64,000 nt of DNA. Source: Ptychodera flava. Taxonomy: Eukaryota > Hemichordata > Enteropneusta > Ptychoderidae. The translations under genes and the position numbers were made by a program. Positions 12,731-23,348 of the stretch are shown here, in pieces. How positions within the stretch are numbered: the stretch's first letter is position 1; each line of letters starts with the position of its first letter. Under the pieces are notes generated by a model. That model had not been told where the DNA came from. It worked only from the letters and a program-made list of their open reading frames with translations, and did not search any database. The stretch lies in the NCBI RefSeq assembly GCF_041260155.1, contig NC_091930.1, positions 3,259,907 to 3,323,906 of the forward strand, read 5' to 3'.

Positions 12731-13030
12731 TGGTAGCATGCGCCTTGAGGACAGATATTTAGACTCTCACACTTTACGATTCTGCCTTTGTCTGTCACTC
12801 CTGGGGGGGGGTCCAATTTTGAAGCTAATTATGCTCCTAAGAAGCTTTTTAAAATAGCAATTTAATTCCCCCACCGTAAACACGAGGATGGCAGCCATTT
12901 TGAATTTTATCGGTCGGTAAATATTGAGTTTGTTTCTCTTTACCAATTTTTCAAGGAGTCACCCCCGATTGTTATTCTTCACTTTAAAAGGAAATGGTTC
13001 AAAGTTTCATTCAAGAAAGGTTGAAGGCTC
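12731..13030 (+). mobile_element. GCGCCTC-family MITE-like repeat, copy C
   Basis: It opens GGTAGCATGCGCCTTGAGGA followed by CAGATATTTAGACT, and later contains GATGGCAGCCATTTTGAATT and TTTCTCTTTACCAATTTT, matching copies A, B and D in order. The right end is not resolved. Confidence 0.6.
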
Positions 13031-14966
13031 CCGGTCGGAGATCGATTGGTTTGGTGCCCGGGAGATTGATGGTCGTCGAGTAATCTTGACTTGTAACACC
13101 GTGATGCTGGAAGGGTAGACCAAATAAATCACATTTTCCTCATTGCCTGCCCGTATTGTCAATTAAATTACATGACGTCAAGACCTTGAACGACCCTGGG
13201 AAACCGCTCTGGATGTCTTAATTACCCCGGGAGTTGAAGGGTCTTGAAAATGTTACGAACCCTAGAGAGAAGGACAGCCCTGGCATGATGGACGATGCGG
13301 TTCACAAATCAGCATCCAACCGGCCTTTTATTGGTTCGTACTCTCTGACGAACCCGTTGTGATTTGAGCATGGCTGTACGCAAATACCATTCACTCAAAT
13401 GCCATCGCTGTATTCTGCTGAAGGGCATGTGCATCATGTTGAGCCGTCGGATATCCAGGCGTGTACGGGAATGACTTGACCTTTAGATGTACTACTGTAA
13501 ACCAAGGATTCTAAGAACTGAAAAGTTGACTTAGTCGACGACTTCTTCAAGGGATGTGGATCTCCAGCAACATGTGACGTCATGGTGACGCGTCCCAGCG
13601 TTCTTAAATTCGGCTCACCTTGGTTTTTTTAAGGTTATTGATGATTTTTGATACTTTTACGACCGATTTTAACATCTCACTGCAAAATGCAAGTTTTTAG
13701 GCCAGGCTTTTGAAGTCCCAAGATCTATGAATTAAAACTTTCGCTTGTCTATATTTTGTCTAGGCTTGTTTTGAAACCCACGGGTTGTTTTAAGTTTCAC
13801 AAATCTTCCGTGTCTGTGTGTCAAAAGCTCATGTGCCAGTAAAGTCACAAAGGATACAAAGCAATTATTTGGGATTTTCAAAATGCCGGTAAAAGATGGG
13901 ATCAAGTGCTACTGCAATCTAACACTTGGCATACAGGCTTTTGTGGAATGAAAGACAAAACTCAAAGTTTGCTTCAGCAATTGTGACTGACACGTTTTTA
14001 AAGTGTTTACATAAATTCGAGGATCATGGCAACAGGTCACGCTCGTCTTTTCAGACGCTGTCCAACCATGTTTTCCTGCTTGTGGTCGAAAATCAAATTA
14101 GGGTCTATTTCACTCGGAGTACACGGGCTCGCAAAAAACATAAGAAACAATCTTTTTGCACTCTCTCTTGCAATGTTAGATATTCACAATTGTACAAAAA
14201 GTTCAAGGTCATTTTAAACAGGTTTTAAAAGCAATAAATGACTCAAAGCCTCCATGTGCACTACGTTTATCAGTGAAGATGCAATGCTTGTATAACCCAT
14301 AGCAGTATAGGACTCTGGCCCGAGAAGGCCCCCAGCCCTGTATTGGGTGCAGGAATACCTTCGACAAATCGGACTTCGAAGCACAAGCTCTACGGCTTTC
14401 CGTTAATGTTTGGGTCAAAACTCAACATTTTTTACAGTTTGGTCCCAAGACGGGCGTAAAAAATTTAAATTTTGTACGAAACGTTGGATCAAAATCGCAC
14501 TTGAGATAACAACAATTGGGTCACTTATATTTATCATTATTACACCTCACGTATTATCCAGGTACTGTGATTGGCTGAGCCTTACTCACGTGATATAGAA
14601 CAAAAAATGATAGAACATGGCTTAGGTGATATAGCCCTGTCGCGTGCACTGATCATGATATAGCCGCTACCACGTTCTGGAATATCGCGCGTCCTTTCTG
14701 CGCGTACCACATCATCGCGTACATTTGCTTAGTATTTTCTGTAAAGCAATAGCTTTTGAAAAGATACAAGGAATTAGCTCGACCTGAAGTAGACGACGTT
14801 TAGAAAAATATTAACAACACTGTCTTCGATTTTAAACGTTAAGTTGACCTTCAACTTCATGCAACATTGCGATCGAGCAACAAATAGAACGTTTCACTGT
14901 GGCTTTTTTGACTGCATTCTAAAAAAAAGTTTCGAAAACAAAAGTGTCTGTTCGGTGTAATAAAAT
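13031..14966. other. No gene recognised
   Basis: Only short open frames are present, several overlapping on the same strand around 13.9-14.2 kb, and none has a recognisable domain. I see no repeats I can define. Confidence 0.45.
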
Positions 14967-15150
14967 TAATAACACACGCTAAACTCGGGCAAGATCACGA
15001 TTTGTTGCCTGCCCTCGGGCTGGTGCTCATGACGGTAATATTGATGATACCCTCGCCTTCGGCTCGGGCATCATCAATATTACCGTCATGAGCACCAGCC
15101 CTTGGGCGGGCAACAAATCGTGATCTTGCCCTTGCTGGCGTGTGTTATTA
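14967..15150. mobile_element. Foldback hairpin MITE, ~79 bp arms
   Basis: The left arm starts TAATAACACACGC and contains GGGCAAGATCACGATTTGTT and CTCATGACGGTAATATTGAT. The right arm is its reverse complement with about seven mismatches. The loop is about 25 bases and centres on CCTTCGGCTCGGGC. The whole 184 bp element would fold into one long hairpin, with short AT-rich flanks. No target duplication beyond a few A/T bases is clear. Confidence 0.8.
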
Positions 15151-16320
15151 TTTAATCAGTATCTTGGTCATGAGGCAGAAAGGTGGAAGAGGGATTAAGA
15201 CATATATGTGTATAACTTTCCCATGGCATTACGTGTGAAGACGATAATCAATCATATAGCCAGAGGACTATCTTGCAGTCATTGCGCCAAACATACGAGG
15301 GATTTCTCCCCAAATGTTTGGACAAAGTAAGTGTGCATGTAAGACTTCCAAACATATTCAAAGGCGGTAAAAAGGTCATAAATCGTATTTGACGGACATA
15401 CAGACTATACTTCCCGCTTGATAAATTTGCATAGCCTTGGTTCCCGCAGTATTTGACGATTCATTTCCAAGACTGCACCGCGTTCGACAAAAAAATCGGT
15501 CTAAATAAATATGGCGCCAAAGTAAACACGTTTTTCCAATTAGATTGCCTCCGAAAGGATCCCGGAAAATAAAATAAAAAGACTGATGTGAACAGGAAGC
15601 GAACTGAGATCAAATGTCTCCATGTAAAGGACTCCCCCCCCACCCCCCGTCAAAAGTGGCAGGTTTTACGACATTAAACTGTCATTATTTTTGGAACGAT
15701 CGTCGCGAATCTGAACAAGGTCTCGCCCGAGCCTGTAACGGCTTTTGCACGTTACTGTCGCATCGAGAAGTGAACCGAGTCTGACAAGAAGCAATGTAAG
15801 GGACAGTCAGTTGATAGGTTAGGCATACAGTGAATGTAATCACGCTGTGCAGAAAACGTTAAAAGGTAATACTCAATCACCTCTACGCTGAGCGGTTCTC
15901 ATGGACAACGCGCAAACTCGTAGCATGGCTCCGAGCGAAAGCTGAGAAACAAAACCAAACGCACCTATCTGCCGTCTTTATCAATGGGGTAAGATCTTCC
16001 CTGATCAACATGGCTAGTTTCCGAGAATTCGGAGGCGTCGTTTTCCCAGGACAAGATCGCCCTGAGTCATCAACAACATTTAAACAAACCGCGATATACT
16101 TACGGGAAGTTAATAAAGTTTCATTTTTTACGCGGTGGGCAGGAATATGAAATGTTTATTTGACAAAGAACTAGGCAGTGTAATATTCTCAGGAAGATCA
16201 AGTGAGTTAAAATCCAAACACAGCTTCCGTTGAAGTGAGGGGGTGGGGAATCCCATCAAAACTGCAAAGTTTCCCTGCATCTCCACAACATTGTCCTTTT
16301 TATTTCCCCTTTTATGACCC
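15151..16320. other. No gene recognised
   Basis: No convincing coding sequence. There is a short C-rich run near 15.63 kb. Confidence 0.4.
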
Positions 16321-16329
16321 AACAAATAC

Positions 16330-16457
16330 TTAAAAATTGGAGCTGCCGAACCTCAAAGCAACAGGCAAAACTATGTGTATTTCCTTTTTTAAGAATGAAA
16401 ATGCCCCCAAAAAATCTTCCAGACCCCCACCCCCCAGGATATCAAATGGTCCACCCC
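16330..16457 (+). mobile_element. Fragment (right end) of the GGATATCAAATGGTCCACCCC-ended element
   Basis: The stretch ending at 16457 has the same terminal word (GGATATCAAATGGTCCACCC) and the same preceding C-rich and AATCTTCCA blocks as the right end of the larger element near 56.4 kb. No matching left end was found to its left, so it is probably a truncated copy. Confidence 0.55.
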
Positions 16458-17675
16458 ATAGGTGGGAAGGCTTGTATAATGAAAAAATGACATTTATTCA
16501 TCATATTCATAACTTCCAGACAAATATTGCTTGCAAGATCCTGTGAGTGGGCCACCACTGTAATTGTTGATAGATCAATAAAGCCTGTCGGCTGGTAGGA
16601 ACTGATCAATTAGTGTGTGTGTGTAGTGTGGAGATTTCCTGACTTTCCATCCTGTAAATTTTGACAATTTTCTAAAGTACAGCTTGTAAAAAATTACACA
16701 AGTTTAGTAATATGCAGATTAATTTTAGTGCCCTTTCTTATCCAGCTTTGAGTGTTGAATGAATCATTATGAGGACAAAATGGTAATGTGATGAAATGTC
16801 ACAGGACAAAGTGATGATAAACCATGAATTCATTTATTATTCATGAAAAGTATACTCTATGAGTGAACTAATGAGGTTTAAATGGGTCCTAAAAGATAAA
16901 CTTAATTTGATGAGATTTACATCCGTGTGTTGCCCTTATATTTCATTAAAACAAAATGACATGTCATACACACATCAAAAACATTAAGATAGCTATTTGA
17001 AGAGATTGTTGGACATGGAAGATGTGTGACAAATGTTAACAGAGCTTTCGATAATGTTGTATCACTGTTCTAGTAAATTATATGGCACTTCATGGAGTCA
17101 ACAAAATTTATGACAGTGGTCATTTTAATCCTTGGTGTTATGTTTTTTTTCATTTGCAGAAGTGGTCTATTGATGATTACATCACCACAGGGCATTCATT
17201 AGGACATTCCAATTAAATCGACATATTTTTTTGTGTGAGTTCATTCACTTTTGCCATTCTTTGTTAGTCCATGCAGCTTTTCATTGTGTGTGCATTCAGG
17301 CATCTAGGTAGATATTTCAGACATGCCCAAACCGATTTCAATTTGTTCTTTGATACTATCAATGCCATCAGGCAGCCATTATGTTATATTTTGTGGCCAT
17401 TCACAAAGATATGTCTGACATACCTGGACCAATGTCATGCAAACTTGCCTTTGTAGGAATGGTGTCGTGTCATCAATGATGAACTTGTTGGTCAATAATT
17501 TCCATGAAAAAATGGAATAAGTTCTTTACATGTTGTAAAACATCAAATTCATCTTTTTTGCCAATTTTTTCACCGGTACAAATATGTATATTTAACAGGA
17601 TGCAATGGATGTCTTACTTTGATTTTTGTTTCTTTAACAGATTATACCAGGAGGCCATATACGTGGTGAAATTTA
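16458..17675. other. No gene recognised
   Basis: AT-rich sequence with several short plus-strand open frames, none with a recognisable domain. It may belong to the left flank of the Helentron but carries no diagnostic signal. Confidence 0.4.
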
Positions 17676-17895
17676 CTCGCCCATAGGAGGCACAGCAATA
17701 ACTTGCCCACAGGAGGCGCAATAATAAACTTGCCCATAGGAAGGGCGCATAATAACTTGCCCATAGGAAGGGCGCAATAATAACTTGCCCATAGGAGGCG
17801 CAAACAATAGCTTGCCCAAAGGGGTACAACACAATCACTTGCCTATAAGAGGCACAGACTGCCCATAGACGGTACAGACTGCCTGTAGAGGCGCG
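17676..17895 (+). repeat. Minisatellite, ~27 bp units with ACTTGCCCATAGGAGGCGC core
   Basis: Seven to nine direct units share the core CTTGCCCATAGGAGGCGCA. Units 2-5 are closest to each other and the last three are shortened and diverged. Period is about 27 bp, with A/T-rich linkers. It lies roughly 450-650 bases upstream of the likely Helentron left part and could be a subterminal array of that element or an independent minisatellite. Confidence 0.85.
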
Positions 17896-18702
17896 TTCAA
17901 GATCACAAATTGATAGTCAACAAGCATTGGTTACAACATTGCTGACAGTACTTTGAGCAAACACTGTTGTGGTTAATTTCGCATTTAGATCACAACTGAT
18001 TTGATATTGATTATATTCAGTATTAGCTTGCAGAAGAAAAAAAATAAGGTAGTAAAGTTTTGTCTTTGTCTTCCTCAGTGTACATTGTGAAATTATACCG
18101 TGAATATTTAACAGCACACAAGTAGTGCTCTATCATTTACTTCCTGATAGGAAACAAGAGTATTGTTTACAGGCAGATTATTTGCAATCAAATAGAATTA
18201 CTTCAGCGTACTGAATATATAAGGAAGACTGACATTTCTCTACAATTTCTGAAAATTGGCATTCATTTACTTCATAATAAACAAGAACAGTCATACCACA
18301 TTCTATCATTGTCTACTTATAACTGACAACCCTTTTAACTGCTTTTTTCTGTCTAGGTCCAGCTTCCCCAATAAAGTTGGACCTAAATTTTGTAGTGAAA
18401 GGTTCAACGTCTAAACTGCACAATATTGACAAGCAATAACACATTCATAGTCTACAATCTCAACAAACACAATCATTCTTTCATCAATACTTCAACTTTT
18501 AAGGTTTCACTTTTCATAACATCAGACAAATCAAGGAAGCAATAAGCAACATCATCAAATTATTAATTTTTCTTCCTATACAAGTGCTTGAATTGACTGT
18601 AAGAACTTATTATAATATTAAGCACACCCATAACACAACGTTACTATAAAACTACAATGAGAGTAAAAAACTGAGCATAAAAGCAAAAAATGAAAGAAGT
18701 AA

Positions 18703-19443
18703 ATTGTACATGCAACGAAAAGACAGTTGCAGACTCCTCACAGATGTTACACAAAGGTCAATGTCGAAGGTGATGGTAATTGCTTGTTCCGTGCTATAAG
18801 TCTAGGACTCTATGGGACACAAGATCATCATCATGCAATAAGAGTACATACTGTTGACTATGTAATTGAACATTGGGACAGATATGAGGATCCAATTAAA
18901 GGTGAATATGAAACATGGCATATTGTCTCTCAAGATGACTATAGGCAGTATATGTCCAGATCTGAACCAGGTAATGCAACTTATGGAGGGGACATTGAAA
19001 TAAATGCTGCAGCGCTTGCATATAACATTAATATTGCAGTTCATCTTGACACTTTAAGTGAACCATTAGAGACTGTTGGTAATTCTTCTGTAAGTATACA
19101 TCTTTTGTATCATGCAATCCGTGTTGAAGGAGAAATTGATAGTGGTCACTATGACTTTCTGCAAAGCACAGAGCAAAATTTGTCACAAGCAATAAATGTA
19201 AACAGTTTTGGACCAGTACAAACAGAGAAATCTTCTATGGCGCAAAATGAACATTGTGTAAATTATAGAGAAATAGAGAAACAGAGAGACATGATTGCCA
19301 AGAGAGAAAAGAGAGAACAAATAGAGTTTAGGCAAAGCGAAAAGCAAAGAGATTTAACAGCCAAGCAAAATAAACGAGCTGATCCAGCATACAGGCAAAC
19401 TGAAAGGCAAAGAGATATGAATGCTAAGAAATATGAGAAATGA
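18703..19443 (+). CDS. Helentron OTU cysteine-protease domain and start of basic repeats
   Basis: The frame is open from 18703, but no in-frame ATG precedes the domain, so the true start is lost or spliced. From the TTG at 18727, residues 13-22 read VEGDGNCLFR, the classic OTU motif with Asp16 and Cys19. The expected catalytic histidine is His141 in GHYDFL. OTU domains are deubiquitinase-like cysteine proteases and are typical of Helentron polyproteins, where their role is unproven. After the domain come the first basic repeats. The frame is lost at about 19437 by a two-base deletion inside a repeat unit. Confidence 0.85.
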   Translation: MVHATKRQLQTPHRCYTKVNVEGDGNCLFRAISLGLYGTQDHHHAIRVHTVDYVIEHWDRYEDPIKGEYETWHIVSQDDYRQYMSRSEPGNATYGGDIEINAAALAYNINIAVHLDTLSEPLETVGNSSVSIHLLYHAIRVEGEIDSGHYDFLQSTEQNLSQAINVNSFGPVQTEKSSMAQNEHCVNYREIEKQRDMIAKREKREQIEFRQSEKQRDLTAKQNKRADPAYRQTERQRDMNAKKYEK

Positions 19444-20090
19444 TGAGCTGTACAGACAAACTGAAAGGCAAAGAGATGTCAATGCTAAGAAAACTATGAG
19501 AGCTGATGATGTGTATAAACAAACTGAAAGGCAAAGAGATGTCAATGCTAAGAAAACTATGAGAGCTGATGAACTGTACAGACAAACTGAAAGGCAAAGA
19601 GATGTCAATGCTAAGAAAACTATGAGAGCTGATGAACTGTACAGACAAACTGAAAGGCAAAGAGATGTCAATGTAAGAAAACTATGAGAGCTGATGAACT
19701 GTACAGACAAACTGAAAGGCAAAGAGATGTCAATGCTAAGAAAACTATGAGAGCTGATGAACTGTACAGACAAACTGAAAGGCAAAGAGATGTCAATGCT
19801 AAGAAAACTATGAGAGCTGATGATGTGTATAAACAAACTGAAAACAAGAGAAACAGGACATCAATGAAATTGAGACGGTGTGATGATGAGTACAGACAAA
19901 CTGAAAGACAAAGGAATGTAATTGCTAAGAAAACAAAGAGAAGTGATGATGTATATAAACAAACTGAAAACAACAGAAATAGGGAGTCGAAGAAATTAAG
20001 ACGGTGTGATGATGAGTACAGACAAAATGAAAGGGAAAGAAATGCTAATGCTAAAAGACAAAGAGAACTGACCAGGTCTTCAGGGAAAGC
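19258..20090 (+). repeat. Coding tandem repeat, ~13 units of 21 residues (YRQTERQRD-NAKK)
   Basis: DNA units of 63 bp encode a strongly charged repeat with consensus YRQTERQRDVNAKKTMRADE. The middle six units are nearly identical and the outer ones are diverged, as expected from recent unequal exchange in the centre. Two frame breaks fall inside the array (about 19437 and 19677) and between them return to the original frame. Similar arginine/glutamate-rich repeats sit ahead of the Rep part in Helitron proteins. The array is predicted to be helical and basic and may bind nucleic acid; that role is an inference. Confidence 0.85.
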
Positions 20091-20224
20091 GAAAAGATCA
20101 GAGATGCCAATATTAAAAGTATTAAAAGAACCGATAAATCATATAGAGAGAGAGAGCAAATGAGAGATAGATTAAACAAACTAAACAACAGAAGATGTAG
20201 TGCTGCCAAATCTATTGAAGAGCT

Positions 20225-20797
20225 GATACAAATTTTTCACGGTGCAGTTCAGATGGCCCAAATTTTGTATGTGTGTGCTGCCAACAGCTGTGGTACAGAG
20301 AAAGTGTTTTGAACTACAATAATGTTAAAGAAAAGTTAAACACCTTTGCATCATCTCAGGCTACAGATAATGATATGGCACCATTATGTAAAACTTGCTA
20401 TTCATATTTAAAAGAGTCAAAGTTGCCTCCTTGTTCTGTGGCCAATAACATGTCATTTTTGCATAACATGTCATTTCCATTAATTCCCCCCGAGTTACAG
20501 TTACATCCACTAGAAGAAAGACTTGTTGCCTTACGCATTCCATTCATGCAAATAAGAGAATTGCCAAGAGGTAGACAAGTTAGTCTCAGAGGTAACATAG
20601 TCAATGTTATAGCTGATGTATCAACTACTGTCTCTACATTACCTAGAACTTTAAATGAATCGCAGACAATACCTGTCAAATTTAAAAGAAAGATTAGCTA
20701 TAGTCATGCCTATCAGGTAGAGAATGTCAGACCAGTGAAAGTCTTACAAGCAGCTAATTGGTTAGTTAAAATAGCCCCTTATATAAAGCAGAACTGA
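20225..20797 (+). CDS. Helentron DUF6570-like zinc-binding segment
   Basis: The frame contains CVCCQQLWYRESV, then a C-x2-C pair in CKTCYSYLKESKLPPCS, followed by PLIPPELQLHPLEERLVALR and RQVSLRGNIVNVIADV. This order matches the segment annotated as DUF6570 in many Helitron proteins, which precedes the Rep domain. The paired cysteines suggest metal binding. The first ATG-independent frame runs from about 20225. It ends at a TGA at 20795-20797, after which the protein appears to continue in a neighbouring frame through an Asp/His-rich linker. Confidence 0.75.
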   Translation, partial: DTNFSRCSSDGPNFVCVCCQQLWYRESVLNYNNVKEKLNTFASSQATDNDMAPLCKTCYSYLKESKLPPCSVANNMSFLHNMSFPLIPPELQLHPLEERLVALRIPFMQIRELPRGRQVSLRGNIVNVIADVSTTVSTLPRTLNESQTIPVKFKRKISYSHAYQVENVRPVKVLQAANWLVKIAPYIKQN

Positions 20798-20978
20798 TTA
20801 CAATATCTACAGATTGGGTTGTTTGCAGAAAGGATGAAAACCACAATTGGCAGGAATTTTGTGAGGAAAATGACGATCATGATTATTCTCACATGTCTGA
20901 CAAACAAACATGTAAACAAGATGACAGTAATGATCATGATGATCATGATGATGATGATAATTGGACTGAAGAAATAAA

Positions 20979-23348
20979 TTGGAAGATCATCCTGCTGGCA
21001 CACTGGATACAATGCTATCACCTTTATATGATCAGCACACAGACTCTGATGGCGCAGTTTGTTATGCACCAGGCGAGAACAATAAACCACTAGGAATATT
21101 TCAAGACAAATATTCTGAGGAGCTCTCATTTCCAACAATATATTGTGGTCAACCCAGACAAAAGAAACGCATAGTCCCTGTATTATATAGTACATTGTGT
21201 AAATGGGAACTTCGACACAAAGATAGGAGAGTTGCAAAGTCGATGCCTAACATTTTCTTTAAACTAAAAAAATTACAAATCAAGCAGATTAAAGACAAGG
21301 CAACATTATGTTTGCGAAAATGTAATCTGAAGGGCCGCAAATTAACAGCTGGTGAGCTTCAATCACCACAAAATGTTGATAAAATTGTTCGACTTGATGA
21401 GGGATTCAGAGTGTTGAAGACACTTAGAGGTTCACCACCATACTGGGAGAGTGCAAAGAAAGATATATTTGCCATGATACGTCAACTTGGTATTCCAACA
21501 TTTTTCATGTCATTTTCATCAGCAGAATCTAAATGGATACATCTATTGAAAATTCTTGGAAGGACAGTTCACAACAAGGAATACACAGATGACGATGTAT
21601 TGAACATGTCTTGGAATACAAAATCTGATTTGATAAAATCTGACCCTGTTACGTGTGCTCGACACTTTGACTATTCATTTCAACGATTTATGCATGATTT
21701 CCTAATGAGCTCACATCATCCAATTGGTGAAATACACGATTACTTTTACAGAGTGGAATTCCAACAAAGAGGATCACCACATATACACATGCTTGTATGG
21801 ATTAAAGATGCACCACAATATGGTGAAAATAGTGATGATGACATCACACAATTCATAGATCAGTATATTACATGTTCAAATGATACCAGTAATGAATCCT
21901 TCGCTGAATTGATAAATTATCAAATGCACAGACATGCAAAAACCTGTAAGAAAAAAGGCCAATGTGTTTGCAGATTTGGATTTCCTGTGCCACCTATGCC
22001 AAGAACAATGATATTGCAGCCATTGCCAATGGATACTGATGAAAGCACAGAACAGATCCTTCAAAGGCACTATGAAAATATCAAGACTGTTGTTACTGAT
22101 TTACAATTTGGAGAAACTCTTTCTTTTTCTGAATTCTTAAATAAACTACAACTTGATGAACAAACCTATATTAATGCAATACAGTCATCTCTAACATCAG
22201 ACAAAATATTCCTCAAGAGGTCACCAAATGAAATAAGAATTAACAGCTACAATGAAACCCTACTCAAAGCTTGGAGAGCAAACATGGACATTCAATTCAT
22301 TCTTGATCCATATGCATGTGCCATGTACATCGCATCTTACATTAGTAAAGCTCAACGTGGAATGAGTAATTTGCTCAGTAGGGCTGTGGAAGAAGCAAGG
22401 GAAGGATGTCATGATATCAGAGAAAGTGTCAGGCATATAGGAAACAAATTCCTTAATCATGTTGAAGTTAGTGCTCAAGAAGCTGTTTACCTTGTTATGC
22501 AAATGAGACTAAGAAGAGCTTCACGCGGCTTCACATTTATTAACACATCACCCCCTGATGATAGAGTTATCCTATTGAAACCTCTTGATGACATACAAAA
22601 CATGCGTCCAAATGCTACTGACATAGAAAGTGATAGCATCTTGAAAAAATATGAGAGGCGCCCAAAAGCCCTTGAGAAATTGTGCTTGGCAGACGTGGCA
22701 GCATGGTACAGTTTTCAAAAGTTAAAAGATAACCCGCAAGATCATTATCAAGATAATGATGACTTCTACAAAACTGATGAAGAGGATGATGATGATGAAA
22801 ACAACACAATATATCAGATACGTGGCCTTGTGTATAAAAAACGCACCAAAAGTAAAGTTATTAGATATGTTCGTTTCCATAGGGAAAAAGACAAAGAAAA
22901 TCATTACAGAGAGTTAATAATGTTGTTTTATCCTTGGCGAAATGAAAATGAACTCCTTGCAGGGTGCAAAACATACTATGATCGTTACATGCAAGTGAAA
23001 TTTGAAGTAGATTCTAAAGAAAAGGAGTACAATAAAAATGCTCAGGAATTAGATCAAGCTATTGAAGCAGTACAAAACACAGCCATTGATATGTTTGATA
23101 ATGTTGCTCCAAATACACAACATCAGGAACATCAAGACATTTTAGAAGGATCAAGGCCAAGTGACACATTGAGTATGTTTGCACCATGTGATGAGAGTCA
23201 TTCTAAATATGACATTGGACAGGACATTGGCATCAGTACAAATAATCCCATTATTGAAGATCTTCAACAACCACGAATGGCTGATAATGAATTATATCCA
23301 CTTTTACAGAAACTCAACAAGAAACAAAAGAAATATTCTATCACATAG
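20979..23348 (+). CDS. Helentron Rep (HUH nuclease) domain protein
   Basis: This 789-codon open frame is the longest in the window. HUH metal-binding residues are visible as PHIHMLVW (His268, His270) and the catalytic tyrosine region as YIASYISKAQRGMS (Tyr450, Tyr454, Lys457), both in the arrangement typical of Helitron Rep proteins. The N-terminal half fits the Helitron-like N domain. Helitron Rep nicks one strand and joins 5' phosphates to tyrosine to drive rolling-circle or peel-and-paste transposition. The module itself looks intact, but the frame closes at 23346-23348 just before the helicase, so the Rep-helicase fusion is broken here. The apparent start codon is only where this frame opens. 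Confidence 0.9.
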   Translation: MEDHPAGTLDTMLSPLYDQHTDSDGAVCYAPGENNKPLGIFQDKYSEELSFPTIYCGQPRQKKRIVPVLYSTLCKWELRHKDRRVAKSMPNIFFKLKKLQIKQIKDKATLCLRKCNLKGRKLTAGELQSPQNVDKIVRLDEGFRVLKTLRGSPPYWESAKKDIFAMIRQLGIPTFFMSFSSAESKWIHLLKILGRTVHNKEYTDDDVLNMSWNTKSDLIKSDPVTCARHFDYSFQRFMHDFLMSSHHPIGEIHDYFYRVEFQQRGSPHIHMLVWIKDAPQYGENSDDDITQFIDQYITCSNDTSNESFAELINYQMHRHAKTCKKKGQCVCRFGFPVPPMPRTMILQPLPMDTDESTEQILQRHYENIKTVVTDLQFGETLSFSEFLNKLQLDEQTYINAIQSSLTSDKIFLKRSPNEIRINSYNETLLKAWRANMDIQFILDPYACAMYIASYISKAQRGMSNLLSRAVEEAREGCHDIRESVRHIGNKFLNHVEVSAQEAVYLVMQMRLRRASRGFTFINTSPPDDRVILLKPLDDIQNMRPNATDIESDSILKKYERRPKALEKLCLADVAAWYSFQKLKDNPQDHYQDNDDFYKTDEEDDDDENNTIYQIRGLVYKKRTKSKVIRYVRFHREKDKENHYRELIMLFYPWRNENELLAGCKTYYDRYMQVKFEVDSKEKEYNKNAQELDQAIEAVQNTAIDMFDNVAPNTQHQEHQDILEGSRPSDTLSMFAPCDESHSKYDIGQDIGISTNNPIIEDLQQPRMADNELYPLLQKLNKKQKKYSIT

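Noticed and set aside
17676-17895. Regular short repeats that could suggest a CRISPR array
   Set aside because: The units are joined by short, similar A/T linkers and not by unique spacers, and the genome is eukaryotic.
19354-19973. Minus-strand open frames up to 160 codons
   Set aside because: They are antisense shadows of the Helentron 63-bp coding repeat, low in complexity and without a domain.
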